Source of the DNA: Flavobacterium ajazii
GTDB taxonomy: Bacteria > Bacteroidota > Bacteroidia > Flavobacteriales > Flavobacteriaceae
DNA: 64,000 nt
Reading direction: 5' to 3'
Assembly (NCBI RefSeq): GCF_010614725.1
Contig: NZ_JAAEHL010000004.1
Span: 248,001 to 312,000, forward strand
How positions within the stretch are numbered: the stretch's first letter is position 1; each line of letters begins with the position of its first letter. The notes under the pieces were generated by a model. That model did no database searches. It had not been told where the DNA came from and saw only the letters and a list, made by a program, of their open reading frames with translations. Positions 43,481-50,402 of this stretch are shown here, in pieces. A program made the position numbers and the translations under genes.

Positions 43481-43625
43481 CTAGCCCAGATAGCAGTGAA
43501 AAGCTTTTTGAAATGACAACTATTTTTTGTTGGTAGAAAAAAGCGACCAACGGAAGCTCTTTTTATGCCTTACAAAAAAAGGCGGTAATGAAAAAACTTG
43601 TAACGGATAGCTCGATTAGCTCCTG
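43481..43625 (+). ncRNA. candidate Flavo-1-like structured RNA, copy 3 (long)
   Basis: TAGCCCAGATAGCAGTG at the 5' end and GTAACGGATAGCTCGATTAG followed by CTCCTGA at the 3' end match the frameworks of copies 1 and 2. The interior is longer, with several hairpins (for example CCAAC-like arms around 43517-43550 and GCCTTAC…AAAAGGC around 43567-43583). It lies between tig and clpP, antisense to their transcription if the strand is right. Confidence 0.5.
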
Positions 43626-43655
43626 AAAAGTAATCAAAAAAAAATTAAAACAAAA

Positions 43656-43682
43656 GAGCGCCAGAAAAAAATCCTGACGCTC
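43656..43682 (-). terminator. intrinsic terminator of tig
   Basis: GAGCG-CAG (43656-43664) pairs with CTG-CGCTC (43674-43682) with one mismatch and a T-rich minus-strand tail. Confidence 0.75.
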
Positions 43683-43705
43683 CAATATACTTGTTTCTTT
43701 AGAAA

Positions 43706-45031
43706 TTATTCTCCGTAAGAAGCGGCAATAAATTCTTCGTAAGTAACCTCTTTTGTTGTTGGGTTTGCTTTTTCTTTGAAGATATCTAACAATTTAGCTG
43801 CTACAACCTGCTCAGAAAGTCTTTTCACTTCGTCCTGGTTAGATAAAACTCTTGCTACAATTCCCTGAACTTCTTCGTCAGTTGGATTTGTTTGCCCAAA
43901 TTGAGCCATTTGCTGTCTGATAGCGTTTGATGTAAACTCTTTCAAATCTTCAAATGTAATTTGGATATTACTTTGAGCCAATGCTTTTCCTTCGATCAAT
44001 TGGAAACGCAAGCCCTTTTCAGATCTAGCATATTCAACTTCAGCTTCTTCAGCAGAAAGTTTTTTCTCTCCAACAGTTTGTAACCATTTTTTCAAGAATT
44101 CAGCAGGTAAATCGAATTTTGTGTTTTCGATTAAGAAATCCTGAACGTCTAATAATAATTTTTGGTCAGCCTGCTGTGCAAATTGAGACTCAGCGTCTTC
44201 TTTAATTTTAGCTTTTAAATCTTCTAAAGTCGCTACTTTTCCTTCACCAAAAAGTTTATCAAACAATTCCTGGTTTAGTTCAGCTGGCTCAGAAACATTA
44301 ATTGCTTCGATTGTAAAAGCAACATCAATTGCCAAATCATGAACATTATCGTGACCCACTTTTAAGTAATCCATTAATTGGTGATCGTCTTCAAATAAAC
44401 CTTTTGTGTTTACAGTAACTACATCACCTACTTCTTTACCTATAAATAAATCAGCTGTTTTTTTATCTTTGAAAACTGACAATGAAAAAGTTGTTTTGTT
44501 TTCAATTCCGTTTTCTGCGTTTGCGAAAGTTCCCGTAACATCAGAATCAGCCGTAACTTTTTCAACAGGATTTGCTTTTCCAAATTGCTTTTGGATTCTT
44601 TCAACTTGTCCGTCGATTAATTTATCATCAGCAGTAACAACGTATTTTACGATATTGTTTTTAGCTTCTAAGTCAATTTCGAAGTTTGGCACTAAACCAA
44701 TTTCATATTCGAAAGTTAATTCTTCAGCATCCCAGTTAAAATCTTCGCTTACTTTTGGAAGTGGAGTTCCTAAAAGATTTAATCTTTCAGATTGAATATA
44801 ACGCTCTAAAGCCAAATCAACTACTTTTTTAATCTCTTCTTGTTTGATACCTTTTCCGTATTGTTTTTCAACAAGATCTTTAGGCACTGCCCCTTTTCTA
44901 AATCCTTTAACCTGCGCTAAAGGCATTTTTTCGTTTATTCTTTTTGCTACCTGACCTTTGTAATCCATATGAACAACGTTCATCACAATTGTCTCGTTTA
45001 CAGCGTCTATTGCTACTCTTTTAATATCCAT
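43706..45031 (-). CDS. tig: trigger factor
   Basis: This 441-residue ribosome-associated chaperone has an N-terminal ribosome-binding domain (residues about 1-110) with the signature GFRKGAVPKDLVEKQYG around residue 42, a central PPIase-like domain (about 150-250) and a helical C-terminal substrate-binding domain. Similarity to E. coli Tig is low in the PPIase part, as is usual in Bacteroidota. It begins the tig-clpP-clpX segment. The promoter -7 element (TAATTTTG, minus strand 45066-45073) lies within a perfect hairpin sequence. Confidence 0.93.
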   Translation of the reverse strand: MDIKRVAIDAVNETIVMNVVHMDYKGQVAKRINEKMPLAQVKGFRKGAVPKDLVEKQYGKGIKQEEIKKVVDLALERYIQSERLNLLGTPLPKVSEDFNWDAEELTFEYEIGLVPNFEIDLEAKNNIVKYVVTADDKLIDGQVERIQKQFGKANPVEKVTADSDVTGTFANAENGIENKTTFSLSVFKDKKTADLFIGKEVGDVVTVNTKGLFEDDHQLMDYLKVGHDNVHDLAIDVAFTIEAINVSEPAELNQELFDKLFGEGKVATLEDLKAKIKEDAESQFAQQADQKLLLDVQDFLIENTKFDLPAEFLKKWLQTVGEKKLSAEEAEVEYARSEKGLRFQLIEGKALAQSNIQITFEDLKEFTSNAIRQQMAQFGQTNPTDEEVQGIVARVLSNQDEVKRLSEQVVAAKLLDIFKEKANPTTKEVTYEEFIAASYGE

Positions 45032-45057
45032 CTTCTTCTTTAATTTACATAATAAAA

Positions 45058-45092
45058 TTGGGTTGCAAAATTATAAAATTTTTGCAACCCAA
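45058..45092 (-). promoter_or_regulatory. tig promoter overlapping a perfect 13-bp inverted repeat
   Basis: TTGGGTTGCAAAA (45058-45070) and TTTTGCAACCCAA (45080-45092) are perfectly complementary. The -7 element TAATTTTG (minus, 45066-45073) lies across one arm, and a TTG about 20 bases upstream fits the -33 element. It may be an operator, or a terminator for the upstream gene combined with the tig promoter. Confidence 0.5.
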
Positions 45093-45143
45093 CCAAGTTT
45101 TTAATGTATTGTATTTGAAGCAGTTTTAATCTGCTTTTAGTTT

Positions 45144-45491
45144 CTATTTTTTATCGTCTCCTAATATTTTATATGTTATAGACTGAAGAATCGATAGAAT
45201 AACGCTGAATACTAATGCTGTCCAGAATGAATCAACCGCAAAACCGCCTACAATTTTAGTAGACAACAAAATAATTATAGCGTTTATGACCAACAAAAAC
45301 AAGCCAAGCGTAACAACCGTCACAGGCAGTGTCAAAACAACTAAAATTGGTTTTATAAAAATATTCAACAAGCCTAAAACTACTGCCACAATTACCGCCG
45401 TACCAAAACTCGCAACATGAACACCCGACAAAAGGTTAGACAATAGCAGAACCAAGGCAGCGGTTACAAGAAGTCTGAGTAATAATTTCAT
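45144..45491 (-). CDS. small four-helix membrane protein (phage_holin_4_2 / YvlD family)
   Basis: A 115-residue, very hydrophobic protein with four predicted membrane segments. Conserved features are LLNIFIKPILVVLTLPVTVVTLGLFLLVINAI and FWTALVFSVILSIL. It belongs to the Phage_holin_4_2 (PF04020) family, which despite the name is an ordinary chromosomal membrane family of unknown function. It follows the hydrolase gene by 51 bases and may be the last gene of a pdxJ operon. Confidence 0.85.
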   Translation of the reverse strand: MKLLLRLLVTAALVLLLSNLLSGVHVASFGTAVIVAVVLGLLNIFIKPILVVLTLPVTVVTLGLFLLVINAIIILLSTKIVGGFAVDSFWTALVFSVILSILQSITYKILGDDKK

Positions 45492-45542
45492 AGTTTTCTG
45501 GTTTAAAATTTATCTAAAAGTACTATTTTTTAATCAATTTAA

Positions 45543-46307
45543 CTATTCTTTTAAAAATGTAGCGGTAAGTTCAAAAAACAGTTTTGGGTTTTCTGCATGA
45601 AGCCAGTGTCCGGCACCCGGAATTGTTTCTAATTGTAAATTTGGAAAATGCTCTTTAATTGCATCAATATCAGAATCTAAAACATAACCTGATTCCCCGC
45701 CACGAATAAATAATGTCGGTTTATCGAAAACCAAACCATCCGCCAGCGGTTTCCCAATTGCATCGAGATTGTTATTAAAAACTTCAAGATTAAAACGAAA
45801 AGCCAATTGTCCAGGTTCAATCCAATATAAATTTTTCAGCAGAAACTGACGAGTTCCAAAATCAGTAACATATTGCGCTACAATTGCCTCTACATCATTC
45901 CGGCTTGGTTTTACAGAAAAATCGACAGCATTTAAACCCGCCAAAATATCCTGATGATGCTGTTTATAAAATTTCGGACCAATATCTGCGACAATCAGTT
46001 TGTCTACAATTTCCGGATGTGTCGTTGCAAAAAGCATCGCTACTTTTCCACCCATTGAATGCCCGAGTAAATCAATCTTATCTAAATTATTTTCCTGACA
46101 GTATTCAAAGACATCCTGCACCATTGCTTCATAACTCCATTCCTCTGAATGAAAACTGCGCCCATGATTTCTTAGATCTAAAATATGAACCTGAAATCCG
46201 GCTTCTACATATTGTCCGGCAAGTGTTTTCCAGTTATCAGACATTCCAAGAAAACCATGCATAATAACGAAAGGTTTTCCTTCTCCTTCTATTTTTGAGT
46301 AAAGCAT
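45543..46307 (-). CDS. alpha/beta-hydrolase (YbfF-like esterase)
   Basis: A 254-residue cytoplasmic hydrolase of the YbfF/BioH-like group. The oxyanion segment is VIMHGFLGMSDNW, the nucleophile elbow GHSMGGKVAM, an aspartate lies in the FIRGGESGYVLDSD region and the catalytic histidine in IPGAGHWLHAE. It starts 23 bases after the pdxJ stop, so the two are probably cotranscribed. The substrate is unknown. Confidence 0.85.
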   Translation of the reverse strand: MLYSKIEGEGKPFVIMHGFLGMSDNWKTLAGQYVEAGFQVHILDLRNHGRSFHSEEWSYEAMVQDVFEYCQENNLDKIDLLGHSMGGKVAMLFATTHPEIVDKLIVADIGPKFYKQHHQDILAGLNAVDFSVKPSRNDVEAIVAQYVTDFGTRQFLLKNLYWIEPGQLAFRFNLEVFNNNLDAIGKPLADGLVFDKPTLFIRGGESGYVLDSDIDAIKEHFPNLQLETIPGAGHWLHAENPKLFFELTATFLKE

Positions 46308-46330
46308 ATTTATATTTTTATTCTGGAGAA

Positions 46331-47044
46331 TTATTTCAATTTATTCAAATACATATTCACCACATTATCCAAACCAAGATAAAGTGCTTCTGAAATTAAT
46401 GCGTGACCAATAGAAACTTCTAATAATCCCGGTATGTTTTGTTTGAAAAACTGAATATTATCCAGACTTAAATCATGTCCGGCATTGATTCCTAGACCTA
46501 ATTCATTTGCTAATTCTGCAGCCTTTACGTAAGGATCAATTCCGTTTTTATTTCCTAAATCGTATTGGTGTGCAAAAGTTTCTGTATACAATTCAATTCT
46601 GTCTGTCCCTGTTTTTTTTGCTCCCTCGATCATTTTCAGAACAGGATCAACAAAAATCGAAGTTCTGATTCCATTTCTTTGAAATTCCTGAATAACCTCG
46701 GTTAAATAGGCCTGATTATTTATAGTGTCCCAACCTGCAGAAGATGTTATAGCTCCAATTGCATCCGGAACCAGTGTCACCTGATCGGGTTTGCATTCTA
46801 AAACCAAATCAATAAAATTATGCTGCGGATTTCCTTCAATATTATATTCTGTAGTAACAATTGCTTTCAAATCACGGGCATCCTGATAACGAATATGTCG
46901 CTCATCCGGACGAGGGTGAATCGTGATTCCCTGACCACCAAATTTTTGAATATCGGCAGCCACCTTTAATAAATCAGGAACATTGCCTCCACGCGCATTT
47001 CTTAGGGTAGCAATTTTATTAATATTTACACTTAACTTTGTCAT
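46331..47044 (-). CDS. pdxJ: pyridoxine 5'-phosphate synthase PdxJ
   Basis: This 237-residue TIM-barrel enzyme condenses 1-deoxyxylulose 5-phosphate with 3-amino-2-oxopropyl phosphate in vitamin B6 synthesis. It starts LSVNINKIATLRNARGGNVPDLLKVA and contains GITIHPRPDERHI, the VTLVPD segment, SIFVDP, ELYTE, INAGHDLSLDNI and VSIGHALI, all family hallmarks. It is the first gene of a minus-strand unit with a YbfF-like hydrolase and a small membrane protein, with a TATTTTTG -7 element upstream. Confidence 0.95.
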   Translation of the reverse strand: MTKLSVNINKIATLRNARGGNVPDLLKVAADIQKFGGQGITIHPRPDERHIRYQDARDLKAIVTTEYNIEGNPQHNFIDLVLECKPDQVTLVPDAIGAITSSAGWDTINNQAYLTEVIQEFQRNGIRTSIFVDPVLKMIEGAKKTGTDRIELYTETFAHQYDLGNKNGIDPYVKAAELANELGLGINAGHDLSLDNIQFFKQNIPGLLEVSIGHALISEALYLGLDNVVNMYLNKLK

Positions 47045-47072
47045 ATAAATAAATTATTAATTGTGGTAACAT

Positions 47073-47080
47073 TATATTTG
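47073..47080 (+). promoter_or_regulatory. -7 element TATATTTG of the CBS-domain gene
   Basis: A perfect TAnnTTTG match about 80 bases upstream of the ATG at 47161. Confidence 0.45.
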
Positions 47081-47086
47081 TAACGA

Positions 47087-47094
47087 CAAAAATA
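47087..47094 (-). promoter_or_regulatory. -7 element TATTTTTG of pdxJ
   Basis: A perfect TAnnTTTG match on the minus strand, with a leader of about 40 bases. It is interleaved with the divergent promoter at 47073-47080, so the two transcripts overlap at their 5' ends. Confidence 0.55.
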
Positions 47095-47160
47095 CAAAGT
47101 AAAACGTAGCGCTTTTTGCTATTTTTTGATTATTTTGCATCAAATATCTTCAAACGACTT

Positions 47161-47820
47161 ATGACAGAAATCACTCACTATATCACCAACGATTTTAGAG
47201 CAATCGACAGTCTGGAAAGCATAGCGTCTGTTCAGGACTTTTTTGCTGATTTGAATTTTTCTCATTTCCCTGTTTTGGAAAATGGAGTTTTTATCGGAAG
47301 CATTGCATCTGATGATGTCGAAACTTTTGATACGGATAAAAAAATAACCGATTATAAATATTCTCTGGAACGTTTTTTTGCCAGAAAATCGATGATTTGG
47401 CTCGACGTCCTGGAAATTTTTGCAAAAAACCACACCAATACAGTCCCTGTTATTGATGAAAATAATAGCTATATAGGTTATTATGAAATGGAAGACATCA
47501 TGAAATTTTTTCAGGAAACTCCATTTTTAAAAGAACCTGGCGCAATTATTATCGTTCAAAAAGGGCTTTTAGATTATTCAATGAGTGAAATTTCTCAGAT
47601 TGTAGAAAGCAATAACGGTAAAGTTTTGGGATGTTTTGTCTCTGAAGCCAATTTAGAAAACGTACGAATTACTGTAAAAATTGGTTTGGGGGCAATTAAT
47701 GAAATCATCCAGACTTTTAGAAGATACAATTACGAAATCATCTCAGAGCATCAGGAAGATACTTATATTAACAGCTTAAAAGAGCGATCTGATTATTTAG
47801 ACAAATACCTTAATATATAA
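47161..47820 (+). CDS. CBS-domain protein
   Basis: A 219-residue protein with two CBS modules in residues 1-125 (SIASVQDFFADLNFSHFPVLENGVFIGSIASDD and IFAKNHTNTVPVIDENNSYIGYYEMEDI), an adenosine-nucleotide-sensing pair. The C-terminal part resembles an ACT-like domain (AIIIVQKGLLDYSMSEISQIVESNNGKVLG). I start at MTEITHYITND (47161); the in-frame ATG at 47116 would add 15 unrelated residues. It is cotranscribed, or at least colinear, with nadK. Confidence 0.85.
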   Translation: MTEITHYITNDFRAIDSLESIASVQDFFADLNFSHFPVLENGVFIGSIASDDVETFDTDKKITDYKYSLERFFARKSMIWLDVLEIFAKNHTNTVPVIDENNSYIGYYEMEDIMKFFQETPFLKEPGAIIIVQKGLLDYSMSEISQIVESNNGKVLGCFVSEANLENVRITVKIGLGAINEIIQTFRRYNYEIISEHQEDTYINSLKERSDYLDKYLNI

Positions 47821-47825
47821 TTATA

Positions 47826-47899
47826 ATGTGGCAATTAGAAAATGAGTCAATTAGATAATTTTCACATTGGCACATTCTCAAATTTTCTCATTATCTAAC
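47826..47899. repeat. AT-rich periodic inverted repeat, copy C
   Basis: TGTGGCAATTAGAAAATGAG and TCAATTAGATAATT (47826-47860) are followed by partly complementary CACATTGGCACATTCTCAAA and TTTTCTCATTATCTAA (47862-47899). Same word set as the blocks at 4793 and 23012. It fills the gap before nadK. Confidence 0.65.
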
Positions 47900-47907
47900 A
47901 TAACAAA

Positions 47908-48795
47908 ATGAAAGTAGCCATTTACGGACAGTATTACCAAAACAGCACCGAACCAATTATCAAAGATATTTTTGTGTTTTTTAATACCAATAATGTCGAA
48001 ATGGTTATTGAGGAAAACTTTCTAAAAATGCTTTATGAGAAACAATTAATCAAAAAAGAATACCAAACATTCTCTGCAAAAACACAGCTAGACGACAGCT
48101 TTGAGATGCTGATCAGCATAGGCGGAGACGGTACAATTTTAAGAGCTGCTACGTTAGCCCGTAATTCCGGAGTACCGATTTTAGGGATTAATGCAGGAAG
48201 ATTAGGCTTTCTCGCAACTGTTCCAAAAGAAAGTATTGATGGTTTTTTACAGTTTGTAATTGACAAAAACTACACTATTTCTGAAAGAACTTTATTAAGT
48301 CTTACTTGTGATCCGAAAAATGAAGCCATAGAAGAGGATTTGAATTTTGCAATGAACGAAGTTACGGTAAGCCGAAAGGACACTACTTCGATGATTACTG
48401 TCGAAACCTATCTAAACAACGAATACCTAAACTCCTATTGGGCAGACGGGCTAATACTCTCTACTCCAACGGGTTCAACAGGTTATTCGCTAAGCTGTGG
48501 CGGACCAATACTGACACCAGATGTAAAAAGTCTTGTAATCACCCCAATAGCTCCACATAATCTAAATGCAAGACCGTTAGTTATACCTGATGACACCGAA
48601 ATCAAACTTCGGGTTTCAGGAAGAGAAGACCAATATTTGGTTTCTCTGGATTCGAGGATTGCATCAATTAAAAACGAATCGGTTTTGACCGTTAAAAAAA
48701 CCAATTTTAAAATTAAAATGGTTGAAATTCCCGGTGAAACTTTCCTAAAAACCCTGAGAAAAAAATTACTCTGGGGAGAGGATAAAAGAAATTAA
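47908..48795 (+). CDS. nadK: NAD kinase
   Basis: This 295-residue enzyme phosphorylates NAD to NADP. The diagnostic SIGGDGTILRAA motif is near residue 70, followed by GINAGRLGFLATV, NEVTVSRKD, the glycine-rich DGLILSTPTGSTGYSLSCGGPI and ITPIAPHNLNARPLV. Length is typical. It begins just after the AT-rich repeat. Confidence 0.96.
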   Translation: MKVAIYGQYYQNSTEPIIKDIFVFFNTNNVEMVIEENFLKMLYEKQLIKKEYQTFSAKTQLDDSFEMLISIGGDGTILRAATLARNSGVPILGINAGRLGFLATVPKESIDGFLQFVIDKNYTISERTLLSLTCDPKNEAIEEDLNFAMNEVTVSRKDTTSMITVETYLNNEYLNSYWADGLILSTPTGSTGYSLSCGGPILTPDVKSLVITPIAPHNLNARPLVIPDDTEIKLRVSGREDQYLVSLDSRIASIKNESVLTVKKTNFKIKMVEIPGETFLKTLRKKLLWGEDKRN

Positions 48796-48921
48796 ACTTT
48801 TTTACCAGTTCCGATCATACGATATTGGTACTTTTTTTCGTTCTGCATATATCAAATCTTCATTAAATGTCTCAAAATCATAAGGTAAATTTAAAAAAAG
48901 ACACATTTAACTAAAGGAACT

Positions 48922-48950
48922 TTGATTCGTATTGATAATTATTATATTTG
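48922..48950 (+). promoter_or_regulatory. promoter of the DUF6089-uppS-bamA-ompH operon
   Basis: TTG (48922-48924) stands 18 bases before TATATTTG (48943-48950), a full -33/-7 Bacteroidota promoter. The ATG at 48970 follows after about 20 bases. Confidence 0.65.
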
Positions 48951-48969
48951 CACGCAATTTTTAAATTAA

Positions 48970-49653
48970 ATGAAGAAAATTTTTAATTTATTATTATGTT
49001 TTTTCCCCTTTATTACACTTAATGCTCAGATAAATGAGATTGGTGTTTTTCTTGGCGGAAGCAACTTCATAGGAGATGTCGGAAGCACTACTTATATTGC
49101 TCCTGAAAAATTGGCTTTTGGTATCCTTTACAAATGGAACAAAAGCCCACGGCATTCATATCGTTTCTCGTATACCCAATCTTCAGTTGCAGGAAACGAT
49201 TCTCAATCTGAAGAATCAAGCCGAAATCAAAGAGGCTATAGCTTTAAAAACAATATCAAAGAACTTTCTGCTGGTTTAGAATTTAATTTTTTTGACTTCA
49301 ATCTACATGAAGAGGATTTAAAAATCACACCCTATATATTTTCAGGATTAAGTTATTTTAAATACGATGAACTATACGTAGAAAATGGAGTGACAGAAAA
49401 AAACAAGAATTCAAATTCCTTAGCAATACCTATTATATTAGGTTTAAAATCAAACATAAGCAGGAATTTTGTTTTAGCAGCTGAAGTTGGAGCCCGATAT
49501 ACTTTTACTGACAATATAGACGGAAGTTTCCCTAAAGATGATTCTTTAGAGGCAAATCGTTTCGGGAATTTAAATAATAATGACTGGTATGTTTTTACCG
49601 GAGTTACCTTAACATACACTTTTGGACAAAAACCTTGCTATTGCGCAGAATAA
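48970..49653 (+). CDS. DUF6089-family outer-membrane protein
   Basis: A 227-residue protein with a signal peptide (MKKIFNLLLCFFPFITLNAQ) and a beta-rich body that looks like a small outer-membrane beta-barrel: the N-terminal INEIGVFLGGSNFIGDVGST, alternating strands, and a C-terminal FTGVTLTYTFG. It matches the DUF6089 family, which in Bacteroidota is typically found just upstream of uppS and bamA, as here. Its stop lies one base before the uppS start. The role is unknown, probably outer-membrane assembly-linked. Confidence 0.85.
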   Translation: MKKIFNLLLCFFPFITLNAQINEIGVFLGGSNFIGDVGSTTYIAPEKLAFGILYKWNKSPRHSYRFSYTQSSVAGNDSQSEESSRNQRGYSFKNNIKELSAGLEFNFFDFNLHEEDLKITPYIFSGLSYFKYDELYVENGVTEKNKNSNSLAIPIILGLKSNISRNFVLAAEVGARYTFTDNIDGSFPKDDSLEANRFGNLNNNDWYVFTGVTLTYTFGQKPCYCAE

Positions 49654-49654
49654 A

Positions 49655-50395
49655 ATGAGTTTATTAGAATCTATAGATAAGACAAATTTACCACGCCATA
49701 TCGCCATTATTATGGACGGAAATGGACGTTGGGCAAAACAACAGGGGTATCTTCGTGTTTTTGGACACGAAAATGGCACTAATTCAGTAAGAGAAATTAT
49801 CAAAACATGTACTAAACTTAAAATTGAGTTTCTTACACTATATACTTTTTCTTCAGAAAACTGGAATCGTCCAAAATTAGAAGTAAAAGCATTAATGAAA
49901 ATATTGATTAGTTCCTTAAAAAAGGAAATAATTACTATGCAGGCAAACAACATTAAACTTACAGCTATTGGCAACCTAGATAAGTTACCGGAATCGGCTC
50001 AAAAACAGGTAAGAGATACGATTGAACAAACCAAAAACAATACAGGTCTGACCTTAACACTAGCATTAAGTTACGGATCCAGAGAAGAATTGACTAATGC
50101 TGTAAGAGTCATAAGCGATAAAGTTAAAAATAATATAATTTCAATAGACACTATTGACGATTCAATTATAAATGAGCATCTTTACACGCAAAATTTACCC
50201 GATGTAGATTTATTAATACGAACAAGTGGAGAACACAGAATAAGTAATTTTTTGTTGTGGCAGATTGCCTATTCAGAGTTATATTTTACTGATGTCCTCT
50301 GGCCGGACTTTAAAGCACAACATTTATATGAGGCTATCATTAGTTATCAAAAAAGAGAACGCAGATTTGGAAAAACCAGTGAACAAATTAAATAA
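49655..50395 (+). CDS. uppS: isoprenyl transferase (undecaprenyl diphosphate synthase) UppS
   Basis: This 246-residue cis-prenyltransferase makes the C55 lipid carrier for peptidoglycan and LPS sugars. The active-site motif is HIAIIMDGNGRWAKQQG near the start, with GHENG, FSSENWNRP, the RTSGEHRISNFLLWQIAYSE motif and DVLWPDF. I start at the ATG 49655 (MSLLESIDKTNLPRH), one base after the stop of the previous gene, rather than the in-frame ATG at 49622. It is translationally coupled in the envelope operon. Confidence 0.95.
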   Translation: MSLLESIDKTNLPRHIAIIMDGNGRWAKQQGYLRVFGHENGTNSVREIIKTCTKLKIEFLTLYTFSSENWNRPKLEVKALMKILISSLKKEIITMQANNIKLTAIGNLDKLPESAQKQVRDTIEQTKNNTGLTLTLALSYGSREELTNAVRVISDKVKNNIISIDTIDDSIINEHLYTQNLPDVDLLIRTSGEHRISNFLLWQIAYSELYFTDVLWPDFKAQHLYEAIISYQKRERRFGKTSEQIK

Positions 50396-50402
50396 TACTT
50401 TA

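Noticed and set aside
45144..45491. Prophage signal because the family is named phage holin
   Set aside because: No other phage gene is near, and this family is a common chromosomal membrane protein.
50265..50402. ATG-initiated longer BamA overlapping uppS
   Set aside because: The extra residues are the alternative frame of conserved uppS coding sequence and would hide the signal peptide.
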